Positions 34,985 to 43,976 of a stretch of 64,000 nucleotides of DNA are shown here, one piece after another. Numbering within the stretch: the stretch's first letter is position 1; the number at the start of each line of letters is the position of its first letter. The notes beneath the pieces are model-generated. The model saw only the letters and a list, made by a program, of their open reading frames with translations. It had not been told where the DNA came from and searched no databases. A program made the position numbers and the translations under genes. The stretch covers positions 248,001 through 312,000 of the forward strand of contig NZ_FNDW01000004.1 of assembly GCF_900099685.1 (NCBI RefSeq). The letters are read 5' to 3'. The stretch comes from Chryseobacterium taeanense. GTDB lineage: Bacteria; Bacteroidota; Bacteroidia; Flavobacteriales; Weeksellaceae.

Positions 34985-36298
34985 TTACTTTTTTTCAGGT
35001 ACGTAATTGATGATTATTCTTTGGTTTGAATTAAGATACTTTTTAGCAGCATTCTGAAGATCCTGTCTTGTAATAGATCTGTAAATGTCGATTTCTTTAT
35101 TGATTAAGTTTGTATTGCCCATCAGTACATGATTGGTTGCCAGCGATGCAGCAATCCCCTGAATACTTGAGTTAGCGTTTACAAACTGATTCTCAAACTG
35201 ATTTTGAAGCTTCTGATAATCTTCTTCAGAGATTAATGTAGTCTGAAGCTTTTTGATTTCAGCATCGATGTCAGCCTGTAGCGTTGCTTTTGTAGTTTGC
35301 CCCATCGGGATAGCGAAGAATGCGAAAATTCCGTAATCTTCAAGACCTTGGTTGAAAGCCGCTACCTGCAATGCTTTTTTATCTTGATCTACCAATTTTT
35401 TATATAAAACAGAAGATTTTCCGCTGCTCAGGTAAGACGAAAGCATATCTAAAATATAAGCGTCTTTCTCTTTATTACCCGGAGTTCTGTAAGCGAAAAC
35501 ATAAGCAGGAAGCTGAATGTTAGGATCTGTCGCTGTTACCTCTTTCTCCTGAGTGATAGGAGCATCTTTCGGGAAGTTTTTAGGGTAAACAGTTCCTTTT
35601 GGAATTCCTCCATAATATTCCTGAATCCATTTCTTAGTCTCTTCAGGTTTGATATCTCCTGCAACCACTAAAGTAGCGTTATTCGGAACGTAATATTTTT
35701 TATAGAAAGCCTGGAATTCTTCCAGTTTTGCAGAGTTCAGATCTTCCATAGAACCGATTGTTGGCCAGTTGTACGGGTGATTGGTGAACAGATTTTTTTG
35801 AATGGTAGTGAAAAGGTTTCCATAAGGCTGGTTGTCCATTCTTAATCTTTTCTCTTCCTTCACAACTTCTCTCTGAGTATCTACACCGATCTGGTTGATT
35901 ACGGCGTGACGCATTCTCTCAGCTTCCATCCAAAGACCCAGTTGTTCGTTATTAGAAGGGAACGTTTCGTAATAATACGTTCTGTCATTTGTAGTATTAG
36001 CGTTGTTTTGTCCTCCGTTTGAAGAAACTATCTTGAACCAGTCACCTCTTTTAATATTCGGTGTTCCTTCAAATAAAAGGTGTTCAAAGAAGTGGGCGAA
36101 GCCGGTTCTGCCTCTTACTTCATCCTTTGCTCCTACGTGATACATCACCCCGGTTGTTACTACCGGTGCAGAATTGTCCTGATGAAGAATTACGTGAAGA
36201 CCGTTTGGTAAGTCATACTCTTCAAATTTAATTTGTTGTGCATTCAGAGCCATTCCGAAGAAAGCCGCTGCAGCAACCGAAAGAAGTCGCTTTTTCAT
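34985..36298 (-). CDS. M16 family zinc metallopeptidase, catalytic subunit
   Basis: 437 residues with signal peptide MKKRLLSVAAAAFFGMALNA. The inverted zinc motif HFFEHLLFEGT (HxxEH) is at about residues 72-76 of the mature-length numbering, and the distal Glu is in the EEKRLRMDNQPYG region. It belongs to the pitrilysin/processing peptidase family and probably degrades peptides in the periplasm together with the following gene product. It is the first gene of a two-gene operon with a well-formed promoter. Confidence 0.9.
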   Translation of the reverse strand: MKKRLLSVAAAAFFGMALNAQQIKFEEYDLPNGLHVILHQDNSAPVVTTGVMYHVGAKDEVRGRTGFAHFFEHLLFEGTPNIKRGDWFKIVSSNGGQNNANTTNDRTYYYETFPSNNEQLGLWMEAERMRHAVINQIGVDTQREVVKEEKRLRMDNQPYGNLFTTIQKNLFTNHPYNWPTIGSMEDLNSAKLEEFQAFYKKYYVPNNATLVVAGDIKPEETKKWIQEYYGGIPKGTVYPKNFPKDAPITQEKEVTATDPNIQLPAYVFAYRTPGNKEKDAYILDMLSSYLSSGKSSVLYKKLVDQDKKALQVAAFNQGLEDYGIFAFFAIPMGQTTKATLQADIDAEIKKLQTTLISEEDYQKLQNQFENQFVNANSSIQGIAASLATNHVLMGNTNLINKEIDIYRSITRQDLQNAAKKYLNSNQRIIINYVPEKK

Positions 36299-36326
36299 AA
36301 ATAGAAATTGTTTTGTCAATTAGTGT

Positions 36327-36357
36327 CAAATTTAATGTAATTGTTACAATCTGTCAA
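36327..36357 (-). promoter_or_regulatory. promoter of the M16 operon, TTG-N20-TAAATTTG
   Basis: Minus strand TTG at 36355-36357 and TAAATTTG at 36327-36334 separated by 20 bp. Confidence 0.7.
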
Positions 36358-36473
36358 CATAATTTTTTTGGAACTGAAAGTTGTATATTTATTAAAAATA
36401 CCTTCTCTGTGGTATTGTTTAATTTTATTCTGTTCAGAATATGAAGTATTTTTACAAAAAATAACAAATTAAT

Positions 36474-38330
36474 ATGAAAAGCTTTTTAGAGCAAAATATA
36501 TCTCATGATTCTCTTCTTACCCTGTTTAGCCAGGCTCCCGTGGCTATGGCTCTGCTTATTGGCGATGATTTTTGTATTCACAATGCCAATCCGCAGATGC
36601 TTGAGTTGTGGGGAAGAGATATTTCCATTATAGGAAAACCGCTGTTTGAAGTTCTTCCCGAAATAATTTCTCAAGGTTTTTTAGATATTTTTAAAAGCGT
36701 TTACCACGGCGGTGAAATTTTTAAAGGTAATAAAAGATCTGTATTTCTTGAAAAATATGGTAAATATGAAGAGCATTTCTTTAATTTTATTTATGCTCCT
36801 GTTTATAATGATGACAAAAAAATCATAGGAATCAGCATTGTTGCTACAGAAGTTACCGATCAGATCGTATCGGAAAGAAGATGGAAAGACAGTGAATACC
36901 GTTTCGAAGATCTCATTAAAAATTCCGATTATTCAATTGCAATATACCAGACAGAAGATCTTTATATAGAACTTGCCAATGAAAAGATGTTGAAAACCTG
37001 GGGTAAAAACGCTGCTGTTATTGGTATGAAGTTAGATGATGCGCTTCCGGAACTCGAAGGACAGCCTTTTATAGCAATTTTGAAAGACATTTTTAAAACC
37101 GGTAAAACCTATTCTGCAAAAGAAGATAAAGTAGATCTCGTAGTAGATGGAAAACTTCAGACATTTTATTATAACTTTTCTTATAAACCCCTGAAAAACC
37201 AAAACGGAGAAGTATATGCTATTCTGAACATGGCTGCAGATGTTACCGATCTCGTACTGGCTAAAAAAGAAATACAGGAACGGGAAGAAAAATTCCGGGA
37301 TCTCGCAGATTCGATGCCTCAGTTTGTATGGACCTGTGATAATGAGGGAGAGATTACCTACATGAATGAAAGCTGGTACAAATACACGGGTTCAACTGCA
37401 AATGACAATCAGACAAAGTTGGTAAAACAGATGATGAAACCGGCAACAGCCGAAATAGCTGATGAAGTATGGAAAAATTGTGTAAAAACAAAGACTCCTT
37501 TTGTAATGGAATTCGAGTTTGAAGATCCGGAAAATAAAGGAACATATCGTTGGTTTCTCGGAAGAGCGGTTCCCAATTTTTCTGAAAACGGAGATATAAA
37601 ACAATGGACAGGTACATTTACCGATATCGATGAATTCAAACAGCTCGAAACTCAGAAAGATAATTTTCTGGGTATTGCCAGCCACGAACTGAAAACACCG
37701 CTTACCAGCCTGAAATTATACACACAATACATAAAAACTAATCTTGAAAAGGCAGGAGATCCTAAAAATGCAAATGTAGCAGGGAGGATGGATTACCAGA
37801 TCGATTTACTTACAGGTCTTATCAATGAGCTGCTGGATGTTACCAAAATACAGAAAGGTCAGATTCAGCTTAACGAGTCATATTTTGATTTTGATAAACT
37901 GGTAGACGAAGTGGTAGAAGAGCAACAGATGACCTCAAGACATAAACTTTTTGTAAGCCGGACCAATAAAATAGGTGAAGTTTTTGCAGACCGTCACAGA
38001 ATCTCACAGGTGATGACCAACCTTATCAGCAATGCTATCAAATATTCACCGGAAGCAGATGAAGTTCATATTTCTACTGGTCTGAATGGTAATGATGCCC
38101 AGTTTAATGTAAGGGATTTCGGAATTGGAATTCCGGAAGACCAGCATGCAAAGGTTTTTGATCAGTATTACCGCATCAGTGCGTCCCGAGACTATACTTT
38201 TCCGGGGCTGGGTCTGGGGCTGTATATCTCATCCGAAATTATTAAAAGAACAGGAGGTGAAATTTTTGTTTCGTCCGTAGAAGGAGAAGGGTCTGATTTT
38301 TGCTTCAGAATCCCAAAGATTAAAAATTAA
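36474..38330 (+). CDS. cytoplasmic PAS-domain sensor histidine kinase
   Basis: 618 residues with no membrane segment. Three PAS domains are seen at about 15-130, 143-265 and 275-395 (the third with a PAC tail GTFTDIDEFKQLE). HisKA follows with FLGIASHELKTPLTSL, His404, then the ATPase motifs NLISNAIKYSPEA, FGIGIP and GLGLGLYIS. It presumably senses a small ligand or redox state in the cytoplasm and passes phosphate to the receiver protein encoded 12 bp downstream. Confidence 0.94.
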   Translation: MKSFLEQNISHDSLLTLFSQAPVAMALLIGDDFCIHNANPQMLELWGRDISIIGKPLFEVLPEIISQGFLDIFKSVYHGGEIFKGNKRSVFLEKYGKYEEHFFNFIYAPVYNDDKKIIGISIVATEVTDQIVSERRWKDSEYRFEDLIKNSDYSIAIYQTEDLYIELANEKMLKTWGKNAAVIGMKLDDALPELEGQPFIAILKDIFKTGKTYSAKEDKVDLVVDGKLQTFYYNFSYKPLKNQNGEVYAILNMAADVTDLVLAKKEIQEREEKFRDLADSMPQFVWTCDNEGEITYMNESWYKYTGSTANDNQTKLVKQMMKPATAEIADEVWKNCVKTKTPFVMEFEFEDPENKGTYRWFLGRAVPNFSENGDIKQWTGTFTDIDEFKQLETQKDNFLGIASHELKTPLTSLKLYTQYIKTNLEKAGDPKNANVAGRMDYQIDLLTGLINELLDVTKIQKGQIQLNESYFDFDKLVDEVVEEQQMTSRHKLFVSRTNKIGEVFADRHRISQVMTNLISNAIKYSPEADEVHISTGLNGNDAQFNVRDFGIGIPEDQHAKVFDQYYRISASRDYTFPGLGLGLYISSEIIKRTGGEIFVSSVEGEGSDFCFRIPKIKN

Positions 38331-38342
38331 TAAAATTATACC

Positions 38343-38711
38343 ATGTCTAATGCTGCAAAAATTATAGTAGTGGATGACAGTCCCGCGATTGTTGACTCTA
38401 TTGAAATGATGTTGGATTTTGAAGGATTTGAAGTTTCTAAATTCTATAAAGGTTCCGAAATGTATAACGCCCTTGATCCTGATAAGAAACCGGATGTTAT
38501 TTTGATGGATATGTGGCTGTCCGGCGAAGACGGAAGAGATTTTTGCAAGCTCATCAAAGCACACGAGAACTTTCAGGATATTCCTGTACTCATTATGTCG
38601 GCAAGCCGCGGACTGGAACAATCAGCACTCGATGCAGGAGCCAATGAATTTATTGCCAAACCATTTGATTTGGGGGACATGGTCGACAGGATAAGACATT
38701 ATTTGAAATAA
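38343..38711 (+). CDS. single-domain response regulator (CheY-like)
   Basis: 122 residues, receiver domain only. Acidic pair DD at 11-12, phospho-acceptor Asp56 in VILMDMWLSGEDG, and the conserved Lys in FIAKPFDLGDM. Without an output domain it must act by protein contact or as a phosphorelay intermediate. It lies 12 bp after its likely kinase and is followed by a very good terminator. Confidence 0.93.
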   Translation: MSNAAKIIVVDDSPAIVDSIEMMLDFEGFEVSKFYKGSEMYNALDPDKKPDVILMDMWLSGEDGRDFCKLIKAHENFQDIPVLIMSASRGLEQSALDAGANEFIAKPFDLGDMVDRIRHYLK

Positions 38712-38721
38712 TATTACATAC

Positions 38722-38750
38722 AAACCGGCAGTTTTCTGTCGGTTTTTTTT
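38722..38750 (+). terminator. terminator of the PAS kinase operon
   Basis: AAACCGGCAG pairs with CTGTCGGTTT (one G-U) around TTTT, followed by further T, eight in all. Confidence 0.9.
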
Positions 38751-38778
38751 GTTTAAACAAGGAACATTGAAAATTTTT

Positions 38779-38945
38779 CCCGAAAGCTTCCTGCAGGTTG
38801 CAGCAACCTTTCATGCTTTCCCGAAAACTTGTTACGAGGTTGCAACAAACTTTCGGGAACTCCCGAAAACCTGTTGCAAGGGTGCGGCGACTTTTCTGGT
38901 TTACCAGAAAACTCATTGCAAGGTTGCGAGAAGCTTTCTGGAAAG
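38779..38945 (+). repeat. 42-bp palindromic tandem repeat, array 2 (four units)
   Basis: Units begin at 38779, 38820, 38862 and 38904 (spacing 41, 42, 42). Each opens CCCGAAA or CCAGAAA and closes TTTCGGG, TTTCTGG or similar, with TTGCAAGGTTGC in the middle. It matches the reverse complement of array 1 at 27932-28095, so the two loci are in opposite orientation. The frame that gives a 14-residue repeat (SRKPVARVRRLF) is open here too. It ends about 40 bp before the uvrD promoter. Confidence 0.85.
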
Positions 38946-38983
38946 CTAAAAAATGTTTTAAGCCAAACAACGCAAAACCAAAG

Positions 38984-39014
38984 TTTGAATTCTCCATATA
39001 ATACACTAATTTTG
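38984..39014 (+). promoter_or_regulatory. promoter of uvrD, TTTG-N19-TAATTTTG
   Basis: TTTG at 38984-38987 and TAATTTTG at 39007-39014 with 19 bp between, a full match to the Bacteroidota pattern. A GTG at 39014 overlaps the box, which supports ATG 39038 as start. Confidence 0.75.
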
Positions 39015-39037
39015 TGTTCCCAAAAATTTTTTGCAGC

Positions 39038-41371
39038 ATGGAGGATTATCTGAAAGGACTGAATGAATCACAATTTGAAGCCGTTACCACATTACAGGGA
39101 CCACTAATGGTTCTCGCAGGTGCGGGTTCCGGGAAGACACGTGTGCTTACCATGCGTATCGCACATCTCATTACAAATGGGGTGGATCCTTTTAATATTT
39201 TAGCCTTAACCTTTACCAACAAGGCTGCGAAAGAAATGAAGGAACGTATCGCCAAAGTCGTGGGGCAGAGCAATGCAAGAAGTCTTTGGATGGGAACTTT
39301 CCACTCGGTTTTTGCAAGAATTCTGAGAAGTGAAGCACATTACCTGGGATATCCTTCCAATTTTACAATCTACGATCAGCAGGATGCTTTGAATGTTATT
39401 AAAAAAGTACTCAAAGACATGAATATCGATGCCGATCTTTATAAACCTAAAAAAGTTCAGGCAAGAATTTCCACCTATAAAAATAATCTGATTACGGTAA
39501 AGGCTTATTACGCCAATCCTGAACTCATGGAAGCTGATGAGAAGGCCAATATGAAGTTCATCGGGCAGATTTACCAACGATACGTCGAGCAGTGTTTCAA
39601 AAACGGATCTATGGATTTCGATGATTTGCTGCTGAAAACCAACGAATTATTGACAAGATTCCCTGAGGTGTTGGCTAAGTATCAGGACAGATTCAGATAT
39701 ATTCTTGTGGATGAGTATCAGGATACCAATCATTCACAGTATCTTATTGTTAAAGCCTTAGCCTCAAAATTTGAAAATATTTGCGTGGTAGGGGATGATG
39801 CACAGTCCATTTACTCTTTCCGTGGTGCCAATATCTATAATATTTTAAATTTTAAAAAAGATTATCCGGATGCCGTAACGGTTTCGCTGGAACAAAACTA
39901 CCGTTCTACGCAGAATATCGTGAATGCGGCTAATGTGGTGATCGCAAAAAACCTTCAGCAGTTTAAGAAGAACGTTTTCAGTGAGAATGAAGAAGGGGAG
40001 AAGATTAAAGTCTACCGTTCGCTTTCCGATGCCGATGAAGCCAATTTCGTTGCCGGAAATATCTGGGAAACCCGAAACCGTGAGCAGAGAAAGTACAGTG
40101 ATTTTGCAATTCTGTACCGTACCAACTCGCAGACTCGTGCCTTTGAAGATGCTTTGAGAAGAAAAAATATTCCGTATAAAGTGTACGGAGGTTTGTCTTT
40201 CTATCAAAGGAAAGAAGTAAAAGACCTGATTGCTTATTTAAGACTTTTAGTTAACGAAAACGATTCGGAAGCATTAATGCGGATTATCAATTATCCTACA
40301 AGGGGAATCGGGGAAACGACTCAGAATAAGCTGGTCGTATTTGCCGATGCTCAGAATGTTTCGGTTTCAAAAGTGCTGGATAACCTTCCGATGTATTCGC
40401 CTCATTTAGGATTTAATAATGGCGTTTTAAATAAACTGAACGACTTCTGGTCGATGATAAAAGCATTTCAGGTATTACTGAAAACAGAAACCGCTTACAA
40501 TGTAGCCATGGAAGTTGCCAAACGAAGTGGTTTGATTAAATTTTTAAAAGACGATCAGACTCCGGAAGGTATTTCCCGTGTAGAGAACGTTCAGGAATTA
40601 ATGAATTCCATGCAGGGATTTATTGAAGAGCAGATGCAGCTGGAAGACGGAGATCCGAGTTTGCCGAATTTCCTTGAAAATATCGCGCTTTCGGCAGATA
40701 CGCAGGATAAAAATAATGAAGAAGATATGGTTTCGTTAATGACCATTCACCTCTCAAAAGGTCTTGAATTTCCGGTGGTACATCTGGTTGGGTTAGAAGA
40801 AAATCTCTTCCCTAGCTTTATGAGTTCTGCCACGAGAGAGGATCTTGAAGAAGAAAGACGTTTGTTCTATGTAGCCTTAACAAGAGCCGAAAAACAGGCA
40901 TTTTTCTCCTATGCGATTTCACGTTTCCAGTGGGGGAAAATTACCGATGCGGAACCTTCAAGATTCTTAAGTGAAATTGATGATGAATATATTGAATTTG
41001 TAAATCCGGCGATCGAGAAACGTTTTATCAATAATGCAGGATTAAAATCAAATATTTTCGACGAACACCCTTCTGAAATGAGAAGCTTCAAAAAGGTTGA
41101 AAAGAAAACCATCGAAAGAAGCGGAGATTCCAAACCTGTTGCCGAACCGAGAAAGCTAAAACCTGTAAGTACAGCAAAAATTATTAATCCGAGCGGCGCT
41201 TCTTCTCAGGATATTGAAGTGGGCGATAAAGTAAGACACGACCGTTTCGGAGTTGGTGAAGTGACATTTCTGGATGGAACTGATCCACAGAATATAAAAG
41301 CAAAGGTAGTTTTCATGTATGAAGGCGAGAAAAATTTGATTTTGAAATATGCTAAACTGACGAAGATTTAA
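39038..41371 (+). CDS. UvrD/PcrA-type ATP-dependent DNA helicase
   Basis: 777 residues, superfamily 1A 3'-5' helicase. Motifs in order: Walker A AGAGSGKTRVLTMR, Ia LALTFTNKAAKEM, II VDEYQDTN, III VGDDAQSIYSFRGA, IV EQNYRST, V TIHLSKGLEFPVV, VI RRLFYVALTRAE. The C-terminus EVGDKVRHDRFGVGEVTFL is the tudor-like domain of PcrA/UvrD that contacts RNA polymerase. It acts in nucleotide excision and mismatch repair. Start ATG 39038 (MEDYLKGLNESQFEAV). Confidence 0.95.
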   Translation: MEDYLKGLNESQFEAVTTLQGPLMVLAGAGSGKTRVLTMRIAHLITNGVDPFNILALTFTNKAAKEMKERIAKVVGQSNARSLWMGTFHSVFARILRSEAHYLGYPSNFTIYDQQDALNVIKKVLKDMNIDADLYKPKKVQARISTYKNNLITVKAYYANPELMEADEKANMKFIGQIYQRYVEQCFKNGSMDFDDLLLKTNELLTRFPEVLAKYQDRFRYILVDEYQDTNHSQYLIVKALASKFENICVVGDDAQSIYSFRGANIYNILNFKKDYPDAVTVSLEQNYRSTQNIVNAANVVIAKNLQQFKKNVFSENEEGEKIKVYRSLSDADEANFVAGNIWETRNREQRKYSDFAILYRTNSQTRAFEDALRRKNIPYKVYGGLSFYQRKEVKDLIAYLRLLVNENDSEALMRIINYPTRGIGETTQNKLVVFADAQNVSVSKVLDNLPMYSPHLGFNNGVLNKLNDFWSMIKAFQVLLKTETAYNVAMEVAKRSGLIKFLKDDQTPEGISRVENVQELMNSMQGFIEEQMQLEDGDPSLPNFLENIALSADTQDKNNEEDMVSLMTIHLSKGLEFPVVHLVGLEENLFPSFMSSATREDLEEERRLFYVALTRAEKQAFFSYAISRFQWGKITDAEPSRFLSEIDDEYIEFVNPAIEKRFINNAGLKSNIFDEHPSEMRSFKKVEKKTIERSGDSKPVAEPRKLKPVSTAKIINPSGASSQDIEVGDKVRHDRFGVGEVTFLDGTDPQNIKAKVVFMYEGEKNLILKYAKLTKI

Positions 41372-41434
41372 GGTTCTTACAGGTAGCCTTCAGATTTGCA
41401 TCTGATCTGCGTCATCAGCACAGTCTGCGAGAGT

Positions 41435-41960
41435 TCTTTTTACACTCACAGATTGTGGAGATTGAGCAGATTTTTTGTATTCTGATCTGTGAAATCGATG
41501 TACTCTATGGTCATTTTCTTTACACCTTACTAATCGATCGAATTTATATGCATTCTTATCAGCGGCATCAGCGGGAATTGTTTTACGCTCGCAGATTTTG
41601 GAGATTGAGCAGATTTTTTGTATTCTGATCTGTGAAATCCGTGTACTCTGTGGTCATTTTCTTTATACCTTACTAATTGATCGAATTTATATGCATTCTT
41701 ATCAGCGTTATCAGCGGGAGTTGTTTTACGCTCGCAGATTTTAGAGATTGAGCAGATTTTTTATATTCTGATCTGTGAAATCCGTGTACTCTGTGGTCAT
41801 TTTCTTTATACCTTACTAATTGATCGAATTTATATGCATTCTTATCAGCGGCATCAGCGGCATCAGCGGGATTTCTTTTTACTCTCGCCGATTTAACTAG
41901 ATCTAGCAGATTTTTTTATATGCTGATCTTTGCAAATCCGTGTGATCTGTGGGAAAATAT
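41435..41960. repeat. 143-bp tandem repeat array, three units plus a diverged fourth
   Basis: Units start near 41435, 41578 and 41721 (period 143), with a partial diverged copy from about 41873. Each has the order TTTTACGCTCGCAGATTTT, GAGATTGAGCAGATTTTTT, CTGATCTGTGAAATCCGTGT, TACCTTACTAATTGATCGAA, then TATATGCATTCTTATCAGCG. Units 2 and 3 are nearly identical. The last boundary carries extra copies of a 9-bp GCATCAGCG motif. No reading frame of note; it fills the whole gap between uvrD and the esterase gene. Confidence 0.9.
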
Positions 41961-41992
41961 AGATTTCGTATCTTAGCCATAAAAGTTTTACA

Positions 41993-42811
41993 ATGAAAAG
42001 GATTCTCGTATTTTTAATCATCACATTATTCTCGTTACCGTTATTTTCTCAGGAGTACAATACCATTCAAAATATTCATTATTACGATGAAAAGACAAAT
42101 AAATCTGATGTTTATATCAATGAAAGATGTGTTCTGGATGTATATGTTCCGAAAAATGTGAAGAATTTCCCGACGGTAATCTGGTTTCATGGCGGAGGTT
42201 TAACAGGTGGACAAAAAGAAATTCCTGAAGCTTTAAAAAACAAGGGAGTTGCCGTGATCGGAGTTAATTACAGACTTTCTCCAAAAGTAAACGCTCCGAA
42301 ATATATTGAAGATGCTGCAGCGGCTACTGCATGGGTTTTCAACAATATCAAAAAATACGGCGGAGATGAAAATAAGATTTTTATTTCAGGTCACTCCGCG
42401 GGAGGCTATCTTGCGATTATGGTTGGTTTAAACAAAATGTATCTTAATAAATATGGAATTGATGCCAATCAATTGGCTGGTATTATTCCTTTCAGTGGAC
42501 AAATGATCTCTCATTTTACCACAAGAAAAGAAAAAGGGATTGATGAACTGGATGCCAGAATTGATGAATATGCACCACTCCATTTCATCAGGGCAGATGC
42601 TCCACCATTATTATTAATTACGGGCGATCGCGAAAAAGAACTGCTGGGAAGGTATGAAGAAAATGCCTACATGGCCAGAATGATGAAGCTGAAAGGTCAT
42701 AAAAATACAATGTTGTACGAGCTTCAGGGTTTCGATCATGGTGGAATGGCTCAACCTGCTTTTCCCTTATTGCTCAATGAAATAAAGAGAGTTGAGAAAT
42801 TGAAAAAATAG
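41993..42811 (+). CDS. secreted alpha/beta hydrolase (esterase, BD-FAE-like)
   Basis: 272 residues with signal peptide MKRILVFLIITLFSLPLFSQ. The oxyanion motif is WFHGGGLTGGQK and the nucleophile motif is ISGHSAGGYLA (Ser in GHSAG); FDHGG near the end holds the catalytic His. It fits the hormone-sensitive-lipase/feruloyl or acetyl esterase group. Substrate unknown. It lies after the 143-bp repeat array and ends at a hairpin shared with the next, converging hydrolase gene. Confidence 0.9.
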   Translation: MKRILVFLIITLFSLPLFSQEYNTIQNIHYYDEKTNKSDVYINERCVLDVYVPKNVKNFPTVIWFHGGGLTGGQKEIPEALKNKGVAVIGVNYRLSPKVNAPKYIEDAAAATAWVFNNIKKYGGDENKIFISGHSAGGYLAIMVGLNKMYLNKYGIDANQLAGIIPFSGQMISHFTTRKEKGIDELDARIDEYAPLHFIRADAPPLLLITGDREKELLGRYEENAYMARMMKLKGHKNTMLYELQGFDHGGMAQPAFPLLLNEIKRVEKLKK

Positions 42812-42838
42812 ATTTTAACTGTAATTATTTACCATAAA

Positions 42839-42869
42839 AAAGCCGATTTTATATTACAGAATCGGCTTT
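42839..42869. terminator. bidirectional terminator between two esterase genes
   Basis: AAAGCCGATT pairs perfectly with AATCGGCTTT, with A/T flanks on both sides. Confidence 0.78.
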
Positions 42870-42882
42870 ACATTTAAATATA

Positions 42883-43905
42883 TTATTTCTTTTTTGAGAT
42901 GATAAAATTTACCATTTCATCCGTAAGTTGATCCAGGTAGGCTTTATCGGTTGTCCCAAAACCATGTACACCATCTTTTACGACAACTAATGTTGCTTCT
43001 ATATTTTTCTTTTTAAGCTTTTTCAATAGTTTTTTAGAATGTTTTAAAGGGGCGACTTTATCTTTGTTTCCATGTAAGATGAACGTGGGAACTCCATTTT
43101 CCACATCATTGATGGGAGAAACGGTTTCAAGATAATCAATCGCTTTCCTTTTTTCTGTTTTAATGCTATAACCCGAAATTCCGTAAACCAGCTTTTCCCG
43201 GATCTCTACAATAGGCTTAAAGAATAATCCGACAATAGATACCGGAACTTTTCCTAATCTGGTGTGCAGGAGTTTATTAAGATCAGTTGGACCAAAATTA
43301 TCCACCACATAATTTACCTTAGCCGAATATGTTGAAAGTTCAGGACTCCCTGTATATTCGTTATCATTTGTATAGGCCGCAAGTAATGAGAGATGCGCTC
43401 CCGAAGAGACTCCGAAATACCCGATATTATCAGGGTCAAAATTATATTTTTCTGCATTTTTACGTATCCATCTTACCGCATCTTTCGTATCTTCAATCGG
43501 TAAAGGAAAATGAATTTTATCGCTTACTAAGGTATAATCAATACTGATGACCGCAAAGTTTTTTTCAACTAATTTCAAAATGAAACTTTCAATATAATTA
43601 TTAGCTCTCACTGTTTTATCTCCTTTTGCCCAAGCTCCGCCATGTACATAAACAACAACCGGCAGCTTTCCGGAAACTGAATTTTTAGGTTTATAAATAT
43701 CCAAAGCAACCGGGTTGCCCGCGGAATTTGTTTTGTAAATAATGTTTTCAGAAAAAGCCGTTCTTTCCGGAAGCAGCGTGCTGGCAGGAAGCTTCATCTC
43801 CGGTAGCTCTTGTGAATACCCGAAGTGATAAATGCTTAAAAAGAAAACAAAAAACAGGTTTGTCATAAACCTGTCCATTAATTTATTGTTCGTAGAAAAT
43901 TTCAT
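42883..43905 (-). CDS. secreted alpha/beta hydrolase (carboxylesterase-like)
   Basis: 340 residues. A hydrophobic stretch FMTNLFFVFFLSIYHFGYSQ at 13-32 is a signal peptide; starts at residue 10 or 14 would give a more standard one. YVHGGAWAKGD is the oxyanion motif, YFGVSSGAHLSLLA the nucleophile (GVSSG), and DGVHGFG holds the catalytic His. It is only distantly similar to the converging esterase. Two 12-bp direct repeats lie 29-61 bp upstream of the start. Confidence 0.88.
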   Translation of the reverse strand: MKFSTNNKLMDRFMTNLFFVFFLSIYHFGYSQELPEMKLPASTLLPERTAFSENIIYKTNSAGNPVALDIYKPKNSVSGKLPVVVYVHGGAWAKGDKTVRANNYIESFILKLVEKNFAVISIDYTLVSDKIHFPLPIEDTKDAVRWIRKNAEKYNFDPDNIGYFGVSSGAHLSLLAAYTNDNEYTGSPELSTYSAKVNYVVDNFGPTDLNKLLHTRLGKVPVSIVGLFFKPIVEIREKLVYGISGYSIKTEKRKAIDYLETVSPINDVENGVPTFILHGNKDKVAPLKHSKKLLKKLKKKNIEATLVVVKDGVHGFGTTDKAYLDQLTDEMVNFIISKKK

Positions 43906-43933
43906 AGAATAAATTTTTGCTGAGTTTAATTTG

Positions 43934-43966
43934 CAAACCCCTCAAAAAGTCTACCAAACCCCTCAA
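43934..43966 (-). promoter_or_regulatory. paired direct repeats CAAACCCCTCAA, 21 bp apart
   Basis: Identical 12-mers at 43934-43945 and 43955-43966, spaced 21 bp start to start, just upstream of the hydrolase start. Two helical turns of spacing suggests a dimeric activator site, which is inference. Confidence 0.45.
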
Positions 43967-43976
43967 TTTACTTTTG

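Noticed and set aside
38749..39053. Three overlapping plus-strand frames over array 2
   Set aside because: Three frames are open in the same repeat DNA, which argues against any one being a gene; the strongest nearby signal is the uvrD promoter.
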